DNA of 64,000 bases from assembly GCA_905372355.1 (NCBI GenBank), contig CAJPOT010000005.1:124001-188000 (forward strand), given 5' to 3'. The notes beneath the pieces were generated by a model. The model did not search any database. It was not told the origin of the DNA and saw only the letters and a program-made list of their open reading frames with translations. Origin of the DNA: an uncultured Selenomonas sp. GTDB lineage: Bacteria > Bacillota > Negativicutes > Selenomonadales > Selenomonadaceae. The translations under genes were made by a program, and so were the position numbers. Within the stretch, counting starts at the first letter, position 1. The number at the start of each line of letters is the position of its first letter. Below are positions 8,174 through 18,167 of the stretch, one piece after another.

Positions 8174-9397
8174 ATGGATTTCAAGCGTTATCTCAAGGAA
8201 TATCCGAACAAGGAGGGGCGTTTCGGCAAGTTCGGCGGCGCCTACCTGCCAGAAGAACTCGTGCCTGCTTTTGCGGAAATCAACGAGGCGTATCTGACGA
8301 TTTGCCATTCTTCGCAGTTCATCAATGAGCTGCGGCGCATACGCCGCGAGTTTCAAGGGCGGCCGACGCCCGTCTACCACTGCGAGCGCCTTTCGCGCAA
8401 GATCGGCAATTGCCAGATCTATTTGAAGCGTGAGGATTTGAACCACTCGGGTGCGCACAAGCTCAATCACTGTATGGGAGAGGGGCTTCTGGCGAAGTTC
8501 ATGGGCAAGAAGCGCATCATTGCCGAGACGGGCGCGGGACAGCACGGTGTGGCGCTCGCGACGGCGGCGGCCTTCTTCGGGCTTGACTGCACGATCTACA
8601 TGGGCGAGGTCGACATCAAGAAGCAGGCGCCGAATGTGGCGCGCATGAAGGTGCTCGGCGCGAAGGTTGTGCCCGTTTCGCGCGGTGCGAAGACGCTCAA
8701 GGAAGCTGTCGATGCGGCTTTTGAGGATTATCTGGCGAACTACAAGGAGACGATCTATTGCATCGGCTCTGCTGTCGGGCCACATCCGTTCCCCATGATG
8801 GTGCGCGATTTCCAGACGGTCGTCGGCATCGAGGCGCGCGAACAGTTCAAGGAGATGATGGGGTTCCTGCCCGATGTCGTGACGGCATGTGTGGGCGGCG
8901 GCAGCAACGCTATCGGCATGTTCGTGCCGTTCCTCGACGATCCTGTGGAGATCGTCGGCGTCGAGCCTCTGGGGCTTGGCAAGAAGCTCGGCGATCATGC
9001 GGCGTCCATGTCGTATGGCGAAGAGGGCGTCATGCACGGCTTTGACAGTATCATGCTCAAGGACGCGGCGGGCGAGCCGGCTCCTGTGTATTCGGTAGCA
9101 AGCGGACTCGACTACCCATCCGTCGGCCCCGAGCACGCCTTTTTGCGCGAGATTGGGCGCGTCAAGTACGATACGGCGACGGACGAGGAGGCGATCGGCG
9201 CCTTCTTCAAACTTTCGCGCTACGAGGGAATCATCCCCGCGCTCGAAAGCTCTCATGCGGTCGCCTACGCCATGCGCCGCGCCAAGGAGATGGATACGGG
9301 CTCGATCCTCGTCAATCTCAGCGGCAGGGGCGACAAGGATCTCGACTACGTCATTGAGAAGTACGGTACGGGCGAGAAGTATCTGGAATTTGCTTGA
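8174..9397 (+). CDS. trpB: Tryptophan synthase beta subunit
   Basis: 407 residues, TrpB1-type length. Visible signatures are [19 protein letters not shown] at the N-terminus, the PLP lysine K96 in HSGAHKLNH, catalytic Glu118 in AETGAGQHG, the phosphate-binding loop [10 protein letters not shown], and GRGDKD near the end. It condenses indole with serine to give tryptophan. No trpA or other trp gene lies nearby. Instead it follows an M48 protease gene by 9 nt. It may work with a distant trpA or salvage indole. The HKLNH sequence departs slightly from the usual HKINN. Confidence 0.95.
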   Translation: MDFKRYLKEYPNKEGRFGKFGGAYLPEELVPAFAEINEAYLTICHSSQFINELRRIRREFQGRPTPVYHCERLSRKIGNCQIYLKREDLNHSGAHKLNHCMGEGLLAKFMGKKRIIAETGAGQHGVALATAAAFFGLDCTIYMGEVDIKKQAPNVARMKVLGAKVVPVSRGAKTLKEAVDAAFEDYLANYKETIYCIGSAVGPHPFPMMVRDFQTVVGIEAREQFKEMMGFLPDVVTACVGGGSNAIGMFVPFLDDPVEIVGVEPLGLGKKLGDHAASMSYGEEGVMHGFDSIMLKDAAGEPAPVYSVASGLDYPSVGPEHAFLREIGRVKYDTATDEEAIGAFFKLSRYEGIIPALESSHAVAYAMRRAKEMDTGSILVNLSGRGDKDLDYVIEKYGTGEKYLEFA

Positions 9398-9699
9398 ACG
9401 CTTGGATGAAGGAACATTAAGAGGCCTTTGGGAATTACCCACAGGACTCGCATGCAAAAGGAGCTGCTTTACGGCAGCTCCTTTTGCATGCGGGTCCTGT
9501 CTATGCTCTTATAGTATACTTCTTTCTATACACATGCTTTTCTGCTGGAAAAGTTAGATTGTACGACTTCTTACCGGGCTGACGGTTTTTGAGCTGGGAG
9601 GTTCGATATGATGGTGAAGGGCTCGAAAATATTCATGAAACATGGTATGCTTCTATATAATGAAAGTATCCCGATGCCCAGACGAAGGAGATGGTTTGT
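9398..9699. other. Intergenic region trpB - DUF389 gene
   Basis: About 300 nt without a convincing gene. It holds the trpB hairpin (9441-9500), an AT-rich middle, and a TATAAT at 9656-9661 that is a plausible -10 for the downstream gene, without a clear -35. Confidence 0.5.
9441..9500 (+). terminator. Long hairpin terminator of trpB
   Basis: A 27-bp stem (9441-9467 with 9474-9500, one G-U). Its inner part AAAAGGAGCTGC / GCAGCTCCTTTT is a standard intrinsic terminator with T4 in the descending arm. Confidence 0.75.
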
Positions 9700-11064
9700 T
9701 TGGTTTGGAATAAGCTGAAAGATTTTTTTGATTTGCATGGCGACATCGCGTCGATACGGGAAATTACAGATCGGATCAACGCCGGCGTGCGATTTCGGGG
9801 GACGAATCTCTGTGTGCTGATATTGGCCATCTTTATCGCCTCCATCGGACTCAACATGGACAGCACGGCGGTCGTCATCGGCGCGATGCTGATCTCTCCG
9901 CTGATGGGGTCGATCTTGGGTATCGGCTATGGCCTTGCCCGGTATGACAGCACATATATCCGCTCTAGTGCAGGCAGTCTGTTGGCCCAAGTGCTCATTT
10001 CGGTTGCCACATCGGCACTTTATTTTTCCCTTACGCCCATAGCTACACCTTCGTCGGAACTGCTTGCACGGACATCACCGACCATCTGGGATGTTTTGAT
10101 CGCTGTTTTCGGTGGACTGGCAGGCATCATCGGTATAACACGTAAAGAAGGTGGAAATGTCATCCCCGGCGTTGCGATTGCGACGGCTCTCATGCCTCCT
10201 CTCTGTACCGCAGGATACGGCATTGCTACGGGTGTGACTGCATATACCGTAGGTGCGTTATATCTTTTCTTCATCAATAGTTTCTTTATCTGTTTGACCG
10301 CATTCAGTGTCCTGAAAATCATTGACATTCCATCCAAGATCAAGCGGGACTCCGTGGAATTTTCAAGACAGAAACGCTACCTGCTGACATTTGCCATACT
10401 TGTCACATTGCCCAGTTGTTTCTTTGCGTATCAGAGCGTGCAGGAAAATCTGGAGAGCGAGCAGGCGAAGATTTATATCGAGGAGAATTTCAAAGTGCCG
10501 CCTCATCTGGCGATCTCCTATACCTTGGATAGTGAGAAGAAAATATTGACGGTATTTACGATTGCCGGAATATCGGAGGATGATTTGACGGTATTGACGG
10601 AGAAACTGCATGAAAAGGCATATCTCAAACCTTTCCGTCTGGAGGTTTTTTCTGCAGAAACGGTGGAAGAGCGGGAAAAGATGGAGGCGATGATCGATCA
10701 GAGACTCAGCGAGGTTGAAAAAAGAGCCATTCCTTCCGTACAGGAACAACAGACAGTGACCGCACTCAAATCTGCTCGAGAGGAAAGTGAAAAGCAGGGC
10801 ACTTATATATTGGACTGGAATCGTGAGGCACGTATCGTGTTCCCGGAAATCTCCCGCATCGCCGTTGGGAGTGTGCGCGGCCCTGCTGCGACTGCAGATC
10901 CATCGGATTCTCTGAGTGAAATGCCGATTGCTTTTATATACTTGAAGGCCAATATGGACGAAGCGTTGCGTGCTCGTTTGACCGAATGGATTTCCACTAA
11001 GGCGCAGCGCCGTGTACAGGTGCAGTTCTTCCCCGAATCCACACAGGCAGAGGGAAAAACGTAA
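9700..11064 (+). CDS. DUF389 family membrane protein
   Basis: About 454 residues from TTG 9700. The ATG at 9691 directly abuts the AAGGAG box and leaves no spacer. The N-terminal half has about six transmembrane helices with the DUF389 core (GAMLISPLMGSILGIGYGLA, GGLAGIIGITRKEGGNVIPG, VAIATALMPPLCTAGYGIA). The C-terminal 200 residues are soluble and predicted helical, ending in a domain with a conserved VFPEISRI. DUF389 proteins are widespread inner-membrane proteins of unknown function, possibly transporters. It is a single-gene unit. Codon use is more AT-rich than its neighbours, which may indicate later arrival. Confidence 0.85.
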   Translation: MVWNKLKDFFDLHGDIASIREITDRINAGVRFRGTNLCVLILAIFIASIGLNMDSTAVVIGAMLISPLMGSILGIGYGLARYDSTYIRSSAGSLLAQVLISVATSALYFSLTPIATPSSELLARTSPTIWDVLIAVFGGLAGIIGITRKEGGNVIPGVAIATALMPPLCTAGYGIATGVTAYTVGALYLFFINSFFICLTAFSVLKIIDIPSKIKRDSVEFSRQKRYLLTFAILVTLPSCFFAYQSVQENLESEQAKIYIEENFKVPPHLAISYTLDSEKKILTVFTIAGISEDDLTVLTEKLHEKAYLKPFRLEVFSAETVEEREKMEAMIDQRLSEVEKRAIPSVQEQQTVTALKSAREESEKQGTYILDWNREARIVFPEISRIAVGSVRGPAATADPSDSLSEMPIAFIYLKANMDEALRARLTEWISTKAQRRVQVQFFPESTQAEGKT

Positions 11065-11112
11065 CGATATTGCCGAGTCAATGTTCAACGAGTCGTTGGG
11101 CAGACGCCAAAA

Positions 11113-11154
11113 AAGCCCGCCCAGTCCCCGTGAGTAAGAGGAATGGGTGGGCTT
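11113..11154 (-). terminator. Terminator of the lptA-like gene
   Basis: Stem AAGCCCGCCCA / TGGGTGGGCTT (11113-11123 and 11144-11154, one G-U). Read leftward it is followed by a T-run. Confidence 0.8.
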
Positions 11155-11216
11155 CAGTTTGTGAAATCTCGTGTTCGTTTCGACGGTGCGGTGTGAAGAA
11201 GGTCGTGTACTGCAGC

Positions 11217-11753
11217 TTAGAGCAGCTCGTCCTTGGCGACGTCGTAGAAGGCGTGCTCCGCCTTGATCTCGCGCTTGCCTTGGCGAATCCTCACGTTGTC
11301 GTCGAACTGTGCGACCTGAGTGTCCCAGTTGAAGAGGCCGCTGTCCGACTGAATCGTGACCTTGGGGCGCTCAAGGAAGACGTTGCCTTCGACGACAGCC
11401 TCGTGCGTCTTGCCGATGACATGAGCCTTGTCGCCCGTGAGTTTCAAGCCGTCCTGTGAGACGCTGACATTGCCCTCGCACCAGACCTCGAAATCGGGGG
11501 AGTTGACGCCGCTCTGGGCATCGAAAGCGCCGTTTTTCAGGTACTTGAGCGCCGTCGCAAGGTCGACCTCGGCATGGTCGGCCTGGAAGGTGCAGCCGTT
11601 GGCAACGATGCGGATGTTGCCGTCGAAGACGCAGCGTCCCGAGGAGAAGTCGAGACGGTAGGAATCAAAGGAGAAGTTCGGTGCGGCAAGAGCCGTTGCG
11701 CTCAGGGTGAGCAGAACGAACATCATGAGAACCGAAACAAGGTTTTTTTTCAT
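11217..11753 (-). CDS. lptA: LptA/OstA-domain periplasmic protein
   Basis: 178 residues from the ATG ending at 11753 (MKKNLVSVLMM), preceded by AAGGAAG; longer in-frame starts lack a site. A signal peptide spans residues 1-23 (ending ATALAA). The mature part is a repetitive beta-structure with OstA-type segments (LDFSSGRCVFDGNIRI, LTGDKAHVIGKTHEAVVEGNV, GLFNWDTQVAQFDDNVRI, REIKAEHAFYDV). LptA bridges lipopolysaccharide across the periplasm, which implies an outer membrane. Single gene here; lptB/lptC are not adjacent, so it may be a paralogue. Confidence 0.8.
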   Translation of the reverse strand: MKKNLVSVLMMFVLLTLSATALAAPNFSFDSYRLDFSSGRCVFDGNIRIVANGCTFQADHAEVDLATALKYLKNGAFDAQSGVNSPDFEVWCEGNVSVSQDGLKLTGDKAHVIGKTHEAVVEGNVFLERPKVTIQSDSGLFNWDTQVAQFDDNVRIRQGKREIKAEHAFYDVAKDELL

Positions 11754-11939
11754 AAAGACGCTTCCTTTCATGGGCGGGAAAAGTATTTTCCATGCAGGTC
11801 CTTTTTCTATCATACAGCATGAAGGCGGGTTTTTCCAGCGAATTTTCCTTAAAGGCTAAGTTTCAGCAGGATAAAGCAGTGTTCTTGCCGTATTATTTCA
11901 TCATATAATGGAGGAGAAGCAGGAAGAGGAGGCGGACAA

Positions 11940-12947
11940 ATGACGATACGGGAAAAACGTGAGGCGTTGGAGTATGAAATACTTTCCCCCCTTGCGGCGA
12001 AGAGCAGGGAGAGCCGGCGGCGAGCACCGATCGTACCGTGCCCTTTCCGCACGGACTTTCAGCGCGACCGCGACCGCATCCTGCACTCGAAAGCGTTCCG
12101 GCGTCTGAAGCGCAAGACGCAGGTTTACATCGTCTCGGGTGATCACTACCGTACGCGCATGACGCACAGCTTGGAGGTGTCGCAGATCGCCCGCACGATC
12201 GCGCGAGGGCTTTGCCTCAACGAAGATCTGACGGAGGCGATCGCACTCGGTCACGATGTCGGTCATACGCCTTTTGGTCATGCGGGCGAGGCGGCGATGG
12301 CGGAGATCATCGGACACTTCGCGCACAACGAGCAGAGTCTGCGCGTCGTCGAGTATTTGGAGCGCGATGGCGCGGGTCTCAATCTGACCTTCGAGGTCAA
12401 GGACGGCATCGTCAACCACACGGGAAAGCATTTGCCGAAGACACTTGAAGGGCGCATTGTGCGCATTGCCGACCGCATCGCCTACCTTTGCCACGATTAC
12501 GACGACAGTCTGCGCGCGGGTATGCTTGAGGCGGGTGATCTGCCGACGCTCGTTTACGCGAAGCTCGGGCATACGACGTCGGAGATGATCACGGGCATGG
12601 TCTCCGACCTCATTGTGCATTCAGAGAAGCGGGAGGACATTGCGCTCTCTCCTGCCATGCAGGAGGTCATGGATGCTTTTCGTGCCTTCATGTTCGAGCA
12701 TATCTACCATTCGGAGCGGCTGGCGCGTGAGAGGAAGCAGGCGGTATTCGTGCTGCGCGAGCTTTACGCGCACTACATGGAGAATTTCGAGGAACTGCCC
12801 GAGGAGTTTCGCCGCTATGAAACGCGCTGGGGCAGGCAGCAGACCGTCGTCGACTATGTGGCGGGACTCAGTGACAACTATGCCGTGCATACGTTCGCAC
12901 GCATCTTCATGCCGCCCGTCGGCTTTTCCGTGCCGGGCGATGCGTGA
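11940..12947 (+). CDS. dgt: dGTPase-like triphosphohydrolase (HD domain)
   Basis: 335 residues. HD-superfamily metal ligands are visible: H76 in RMTHSLEV, H105-D106 in ALGHDVGHTPFGH, with H109 and H114 in the same stretch, and a later Asp in the IADRIAYLCHDYDD helix. Members hydrolyse dNTPs (classically dGTP) to the nucleoside and triphosphate and help set dNTP pools. The length fits the shorter type-2 deoxyguanosinetriphosphate triphosphohydrolase-like proteins. A TATAAT at 11904-11909 is a possible -10. It lies directly upstream of dnaG, a common Firmicutes arrangement. Confidence 0.92.
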   Translation: MTIREKREALEYEILSPLAAKSRESRRRAPIVPCPFRTDFQRDRDRILHSKAFRRLKRKTQVYIVSGDHYRTRMTHSLEVSQIARTIARGLCLNEDLTEAIALGHDVGHTPFGHAGEAAMAEIIGHFAHNEQSLRVVEYLERDGAGLNLTFEVKDGIVNHTGKHLPKTLEGRIVRIADRIAYLCHDYDDSLRAGMLEAGDLPTLVYAKLGHTTSEMITGMVSDLIVHSEKREDIALSPAMQEVMDAFRAFMFEHIYHSERLARERKQAVFVLRELYAHYMENFEELPEEFRRYETRWGRQQTVVDYVAGLSDNYAVHTFARIFMPPVGFSVPGDA

Positions 12948-13166
12948 TTTTCAGGACGGAACTTTTGTGGTTTTTTGTGCTTGTACCGCTGCAGCAGATT
13001 TCGGCAAAATTTTTTGGCGTAACGGAAAAAAAGAGGATATTTTCAATTTATAGGGAATATAAAATTTAGTGGAATTTGAGTGGATGTTCCGCGTGGCTCG
13101 TTTGTTTCAAGACGGTAGAAAAATCGCAGAAAATCAAGGAGAGGGAGCAGCGAAGGGTGAAGAAGC

Positions 13167-14951
13167 ATGAGGAATGAGGCGATGGACGCCTTTGTCGAGC
13201 GCGTACGCGCAGATTCCGACATCGTTGCCGTCGTTTCCTCCTATGTCGCGTTAAAGAAAAAAGGAAATCGTTATTGGGGCTGCTGCCCGTTTCACCACGA
13301 GAACACGCCGTCTTTTTCGGTAGTTCCCGAGCAGGGATTTTTTTATTGTTTCGGCTGTCACGTCGGAGGAAACGTATTCAAGTTCCTCTCGCTTATCGAG
13401 AACATCCCCTATTTCGAGGCAATCAAACTGCAGGCGGAAAAGCTCAATATTCCTTTGCCCGAGAGAGAGAGAAGTGCAGCGGAAATCGCGCGTGACAAGA
13501 AGGCGGAGGAACTTCGCCGCGTGCATGAGATGGCGCAGGCCTTTTTTCACAACTGTCTGACCAAGACGCATTACGGCGAGGCGGCGAAGGCCTACCTCAC
13601 GGGACGCGGCATCGGCGAGAGCGCCATCGAGGCTTTCGGCATCGGCTATGCACCGCCCGCGTGGGACAAGCTCGCCGTCGCCTTCGAGAGGCGCGGCGTG
13701 CCTGCTGCGCTCCTTGAAGAGAGCGGCTTGACGGCGAAGCGGCAGAAGGGCGCGGGTCATTACGACCGCTTTCGCAATCGCGTGATCATCCCGATCCGCG
13801 ACGCGCGAGGGCGCGTCGTGGCGTTCGGCGGACGCATCTTGGGAGACGGCGAGCCGAAATATCTGAACTCGCCCGAGACGCTGATTTTCAACAAACGACG
13901 GCTGCTCTTTGGTCTCGATCGCGCGCATCGTGCCATTGCGCGCGCGGGATTCGCCGTCGTCGTCGAGGGCTATATGGATGCGATTTCCGTCGCGGCTGCG
14001 GGCATAGAGAACGTCGTCGCCTCCCTCGGCACAGCTTTTACTGCAGAGCAGGCGAAGCTTCTGCTGCGCTATGCGCCGGAACTGCGCTTCTGCTATGACA
14101 GCGATGCGGCGGGACAGGAGGCGACGCTTCGTGCGCTTTCCGTCGCGCGCGCGGCGGGGGCGATGGTCAAGGTGCTGCGCGTGCCCGACGGCAAAGATCC
14201 CGACGAATACATCCGAAAACATGGCGAGGCGGCTTTTCGAAAACTCGTCGAAGCGGCGCTTCCCTTCATCGAGTACCGCATGGTGCGCGTATTGGAGACG
14301 GCGGACAAGGAGAGCCTGCAGGGCAGGCTCGATACACTCGCGGCGCTTCTGCCCGTGCTCGCCGAGGTGAAAAGCCCTGCGGAACTTGATGGCTATATCG
14401 TGCGCACGGCGCGTGAACTGACGCTCGACGAAGGGCTCATACGCGCCGAGCTTGGCCGGGCGGCAGGATCTTCTGCGCCGCCCGCTGCCGTGCGACAGAT
14501 GACGCGGCGCGCCTTCAAAAAGGCGGACGATATTCTGCAGCGTGCAGGGCGGATCGTGCTTCGGACAGCGTGGCACGATCCGGCTGTTACGGAGCATATT
14601 GCCTCCCTCGTGCCGTTCGAGGCTTTTTCGACAGAGGAACAGGCGAAGGCGCTCGCGTGGCTCTATGCGCTTCATCTTGCGGGCGAGAGGCCGACGGATG
14701 CGCGTGCGCAGGCGGAGCTTTCCGAGGCGGTCGCGACGGAGATCAGTCGATCGCTTGCCGAGGACACGGGGACGATGGACGCGCTGGAGGCTTACGATGA
14801 CTCCATGCGGCGCTTGCGCAGGACGTATCTTGCGCAGCTCTTTGAAGAGCATACGCGGCGCGCCGATCGATGGGAAAAGGAAAATGATGCGCGGTTCTTG
14901 CAGGAATTAGCGCAGATTCAGCGAATAAAGAACGAAATGGAAGGGCTATGA
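13167..14951 (+). CDS. dnaG: DNA primase
   Basis: 594 residues. The N-terminal CHC2 zinc domain has C40, H43, C61 and C64 (CCPFHHENTPSF ... FYCFGCHVGGN). The catalytic TOPRIM core follows (VVVEGYMDAISVAAAG, then CYDSDAAGQEAT with the DxD metal site). The C-terminal helicase-binding region is helical. It makes RNA primers at the replication fork. A 219-nt AT-rich gap upstream probably holds its promoter, but no clear -35/-10 pair was found. rpoD follows after 78 nt, the macromolecular-synthesis arrangement. Confidence 0.97.
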   Translation: MRNEAMDAFVERVRADSDIVAVVSSYVALKKKGNRYWGCCPFHHENTPSFSVVPEQGFFYCFGCHVGGNVFKFLSLIENIPYFEAIKLQAEKLNIPLPERERSAAEIARDKKAEELRRVHEMAQAFFHNCLTKTHYGEAAKAYLTGRGIGESAIEAFGIGYAPPAWDKLAVAFERRGVPAALLEESGLTAKRQKGAGHYDRFRNRVIIPIRDARGRVVAFGGRILGDGEPKYLNSPETLIFNKRRLLFGLDRAHRAIARAGFAVVVEGYMDAISVAAAGIENVVASLGTAFTAEQAKLLLRYAPELRFCYDSDAAGQEATLRALSVARAAGAMVKVLRVPDGKDPDEYIRKHGEAAFRKLVEAALPFIEYRMVRVLETADKESLQGRLDTLAALLPVLAEVKSPAELDGYIVRTARELTLDEGLIRAELGRAAGSSAPPAAVRQMTRRAFKKADDILQRAGRIVLRTAWHDPAVTEHIASLVPFEAFSTEEQAKALAWLYALHLAGERPTDARAQAELSEAVATEISRSLAEDTGTMDALEAYDDSMRRLRRTYLAQLFEEHTRRADRWEKENDARFLQELAQIQRIKNEMEGL

Positions 14952-15029
14952 GCAAAACAAAGGCATTTTCCCAAGCGGGCGTCCTTGCCCGACATGACGA
15001 AATGAGCAGCAGAAAGGAGGCGCGATTCC

Positions 15030-16157
15030 ATGGCTGAGAAAGCGAACAAGACGGTTCTCGACGTGGAGAAGAAGCCGACGCAGAGCTCTGCCATCGTGTC
15101 GAGCCTTCTCACAAAAGGGCGGGGCAACGGCGGCGTGCTGACTTACGGCGAGCTGATGACGGCATTGCAGGAGCAGGAACTCACGCCGGATGAAATCGAC
15201 GACCTTTACGAGACGTTCAGCAACAAGGGTATCGAGATTGTGGATGATTCGAACCGTGCACAAGCGGAGGTAGACGAGGACAAGGCTGAGGAAGAAGTGG
15301 ATATCGATCTCAGTATTCCCGAGGGCATCAGCATCGACGATCCCGTGCGCATGTATCTGAAGGAGATCGGCCGCGTGCCTCTCCTTTCCGCAGATGAGGA
15401 AATCGCTCTTGCCAAGCGCATGGAAGCGGGCGACGAGGAAGCGCAGAAGGAATTGGCGGAGGCGAATCTGCGTCTGGTCGTGAGCATTGCCAAGCGCTAT
15501 GTCGGCAGGGGCATGCTGTTTCTCGATCTCATACAGGAGGGGAATCTCGGCCTCATCAAGGCGGTCGAGAAGTTCGACTACAACAAGGGCTACAAGTTCA
15601 GTACCTATGCGACGTGGTGGATTCGGCAGGCGATCACGCGGGCTATCGCCGATCAGGCGCGTACGATCCGCATCCCCGTCCACATGGTCGAGACGATCAA
15701 TAAGCTCATTCGCGTTTCACGCCAGCTCCTGCAGCAGCTTGGCCGGGAGCCGTCGCCCGAAGAAATCGCCGAGGCTATGGAGATCAGCGTGGAGCGCGTG
15801 CGCGAGATCATGAAGATTGCGCAGGAGCCGGTTTCCTTAGAAACGCCGATCGGCGAGGAAGAGGACTCCCATCTCGGCGACTTCATCGAGGATCAGGACG
15901 CGCCTGCGCCGGCGGAGGCCGCATCCTTCATGCTCCTCAAAGAGCAGCTCGAAGAAGTCCTCGACACGTTGACGGAGCGCGAGGAACGCGTCCTGCGCCT
16001 GCGTTTCGGTCTGGACGACGGCAGGGCGCGCACGCTTGAAGAGGTCGGACAGAACTTCGGCGTGACGCGCGAGCGCATCCGTCAGATCGAGGCGAAGGCT
16101 CTCCGGAAGCTGCGGCATCCGAGCCGCAGCCGCAAGCTCAAGGACTTTCTCGATTGA
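15030..16157 (+). CDS. rpoD: Primary sigma factor (SigA/RpoD)
   Basis: 375 residues, typical of Firmicutes SigA. A region 1.1-like acidic N-terminus is followed by region 1.2 ([22 protein letters not shown]). Regions 2.1-2.4 contain the invariant [20 protein letters not shown] and [16 protein letters not shown]. Region 3 follows, then region 4.2 helix-turn-helix ([20 protein letters not shown]). It directs RNA polymerase to the TTGACA/TATAAT promoters seen throughout this window. The start has AAAGGAGG upstream. It is probably cotranscribed with dnaG. Confidence 0.97.
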   Translation: MAEKANKTVLDVEKKPTQSSAIVSSLLTKGRGNGGVLTYGELMTALQEQELTPDEIDDLYETFSNKGIEIVDDSNRAQAEVDEDKAEEEVDIDLSIPEGISIDDPVRMYLKEIGRVPLLSADEEIALAKRMEAGDEEAQKELAEANLRLVVSIAKRYVGRGMLFLDLIQEGNLGLIKAVEKFDYNKGYKFSTYATWWIRQAITRAIADQARTIRIPVHMVETINKLIRVSRQLLQQLGREPSPEEIAEAMEISVERVREIMKIAQEPVSLETPIGEEEDSHLGDFIEDQDAPAPAEAASFMLLKEQLEEVLDTLTEREERVLRLRFGLDDGRARTLEEVGQNFGVTRERIRQIEAKALRKLRHPSRSRKLKDFLD

Positions 16158-16192
16158 TTGGATGCCGAAAAAGATGAAAAGGGGCGGTGACG

Positions 16193-16882
16193 GTGCCAGA
16201 ACTCGATGAGCGTCTTGCGGCCGTCGCCGCTTTCGTGCCTTTGGGTGCACGCCTTGCCGACATCGGCACCGATCATGCGAAACTGCCGCTCGCCCTCGTC
16301 GTTGCGGGAAAGATTGCACACGCGATCGCCGTCGATGTGAACGAGGGGCCTTTTGAGGCGGCGCGGCGAGCCGTGCGGACGGCAGGGCTGGCGCGGACGG
16401 TCGAGGTGCGCCTCGGTGATGGTCTTGCGGCGCTTGCACCTGGCGAGGTCGACAGCGTCGCTGTCGCGGGCATGGGAGGCTCGCTGATCGCGCGCATCCT
16501 CACGGACGGTGCTGCCGTGCTGCAGACGCTGGAAACCCTCGTCCTGCAGCCGCAGAGCGATGCGGCGGAGCTTCGCACCTGGCTCTATGACAACGGCTGG
16601 CACGTTGCGGAGGAAAGCCTTGTGCGTGCGGGCGGTAGGCTCTATGAGATCCTTCTGGCAAGGCGAGGGAAAAAGGAGAAGCCAGAGCCGATCCTCTTGG
16701 AGATCGGCCCTTGCCTTTGGCAAAAGAAGCCGCCGCTCTTGAAAGAACATATCGAGCAGCTGCTTTCTCGTGTGCGCCGTGCGAGAGAAGGCATGGGAAA
16801 GAGTGCGCGTGCAAGGGAAGGGGCGGCGTATCGCGCGCTTGGAGAAAAGGCCGCCGCATTGGAGGAAAAGCTTATATGGTAA
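16193..16882 (+). CDS. trmK: tRNA (adenine(22)-N1)-methyltransferase
   Basis: About 229 residues from GTG 16193; GTG 16187 is also in frame but overlaps the AAAAGGGGCGG site. Opening LDERLAAVAAFVP, SAM-binding loop ADIGTDHAKLPLAL, an acidic strand end AIAVDVNEGPFEAA, and VAGMGGSLIARIL are characteristic of TrmK (YqfN). It methylates N1 of A22 in the D-arm of some tRNAs. The rpoD-trmK-nif3 order is the standard Firmicutes arrangement. It overlaps the next gene by 7 nt. Confidence 0.9.
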   Translation: MPELDERLAAVAAFVPLGARLADIGTDHAKLPLALVVAGKIAHAIAVDVNEGPFEAARRAVRTAGLARTVEVRLGDGLAALAPGEVDSVAVAGMGGSLIARILTDGAAVLQTLETLVLQPQSDAAELRTWLYDNGWHVAEESLVRAGGRLYEILLARRGKKEKPEPILLEIGPCLWQKKPPLLKEHIEQLLSRVRRAREGMGKSARAREGAAYRALGEKAAALEEKLIW

Positions 16883-17670
16883 AGTTGCAGGACGTCATGC
16901 AGGCGATGGAACGCATCGCGCCGCGCCGCTTGGCAGAGGAGTGGGACAACCCCGGCCTCCTCGTCGGCTCGCCGCACGATGAAGTGAGGAAGATCCTCGT
17001 CGCGCTCGATGTGCGCGAGGAAACAGTGGAACGTGCAATCGAGGATGGCTGCGATCTGATCGTCGCGCACCATCCTCTTATTTTTCGTGGACTCAAGGCG
17101 GTGCGCACGGACGATGCGACGGGACGCAAGATCGCGCGTCTGATCAAGGCAGACATCGCTGTCTTTGCCGCGCACACGAACCTCGACAGTGCGGCGGGCG
17201 GCGTCAACGATGTGCTCGCTGAAAAGCTGGAATTGAAGGGAGTTGTGCCGCTTGCCGAAGGCGCGGCAGACGGCGAGCCGGGTCTTGGGCGCATCGGCTC
17301 GCTCGATGCGGAATTCTCCCTGGATGATTTTGCTGCACGCGTCAAGGCGAAATTGGGGCTTTCGTCGATGCGCATTGTGTGTGCAGGCGCTCACAGGATT
17401 TCCCGTGTCGCCCTCTGCGGCGGCAGCGGTGCAGAGTTCATCGGCAGGGCGGCGGCCAAGGGCGCCGACGTCTATGTGACGGGCGATGTCAAGTATCACG
17501 ATGCCGAACGCGCCATAGGTCTTGGGATCCATATTCTTGATGCCGGGCATTTCGCGACGGAGCAGCCGATCGTTGCCCGTCTTGCTGAACGGCTGAAGAA
17601 GGAACTTGGCGATGGTGTGGAAATTGTCGCCGAAACAAAATCTAGTGATTTTTTCAAGTTTATTAACTAG
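16876..17670 (+). CDS. Nif3-like dinuclear metal centre protein
   Basis: 264 residues from ATG 16876, with GAGGAAAAG upstream; the start overlaps the trmK stop. Motifs are AEEWDNPGLLVG, AHHPLIFRGLK, AAHTNLDSA and the C-terminal VTGDVKYHDA ... DAGHFATEQ. These carry the His/Asp/Glu ligands of the dimetal site of the YqfO/Nif3 family. Family members form hexameric toroids; function is debated (hydrolase, GTP cyclohydrolase-like). The shorter length lacks the inserted PII-like domain of Bacillus YqfO. Confidence 0.9.
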   Translation: MVKLQDVMQAMERIAPRRLAEEWDNPGLLVGSPHDEVRKILVALDVREETVERAIEDGCDLIVAHHPLIFRGLKAVRTDDATGRKIARLIKADIAVFAAHTNLDSAAGGVNDVLAEKLELKGVVPLAEGAADGEPGLGRIGSLDAEFSLDDFAARVKAKLGLSSMRIVCAGAHRISRVALCGGSGAEFIGRAAAKGADVYVTGDVKYHDAERAIGLGIHILDAGHFATEQPIVARLAERLKKELGDGVEIVAETKSSDFFKFIN

Positions 17671-17740
17671 ATGTATGATAAATGGAGAAAATAGAATTAA
17701 TGTTCTCTTATAATAATTGTTTGCATGTGCCTCGAATCGT

Positions 17741-17769
17741 TTGACAAATCCTTGGGCAACTGGTATAAT
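17741..17769 (+). promoter_or_regulatory. Perfect-consensus promoter of rnpB
   Basis: TTGACA at 17741-17746, 17-nt spacer, TATAAT at 17764-17769. It is the strongest promoter match in the window. Confidence 0.92.
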
Positions 17770-17777
17770 GGTCACGT

Positions 17778-18152
17778 TGTGAGTTTGCTGAGCATCCGGG
17801 CAATCGCGGGCGTTTCGCCTGAGGAAAGTCCGGGCTTCAGAGGGCAGCGTGCTGGATAACGTCCAGCGGGGGCAACCCTAGGGAAAGTGCCATAGAGACT
17901 TAGACCGCCGCACGGCATAGCCGTGTTGGCAAGGGTGGAAAGGTGCGGTAAGAGCGCACCAGCAGTCAGGTGACTGGCTGGCTAGGCAAACCCCACGCGA
18001 AGCAAGACCGAATAGGGAAGGGATGAGGCGGCCCGCCGACCTTCCGGGTAGCGTCGCTTGAGCCGTCCGGCAACGGGCGGTCCAGATAAATGATTGCCAC
18101 TGCCGTAAGGCAGCACAGAACCCGGCTTATAGGACGCCCAGCGAGCAAAACA
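17778..18152 (+). ncRNA. rnpB: RNase P RNA (class A)
   Basis: About 375 nt. Universal segments are present: GAGGAAAGTCCGGGC near the 5' end, CAGGGAAAGTGCC-like P-loop region, AAACCCCACGCGAAGCAAGACC in the centre, and ACAGAACCCGGCTTAT near the 3' end. The 5' TTTGCT pairs with 3' AGCAAA to form P1. It is the catalytic RNA that matures tRNA 5' ends. No terminator follows; the next RNA element begins about 15 nt later. Ends are approximate. Confidence 0.95.
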
Positions 18153-18167
18153 ACGAGGAGCTAATAC

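Noticed and set aside
9398..9430. Possible T-box or trp attenuator linked to trpB
   Set aside because: No T-box sequence, Trp-codon leader or alternative hairpins were found before or after trpB.
6809..9457. 882-codon open frame on the minus strand
   Set aside because: It runs antisense to the M48 protease and trpB genes, which have strong motifs; it is a by-product of GC-rich codon use and its translation shows no domain pattern.
13251..14852. 533-codon open frame on the minus strand
   Set aside because: Antisense to dnaG; no protein features.
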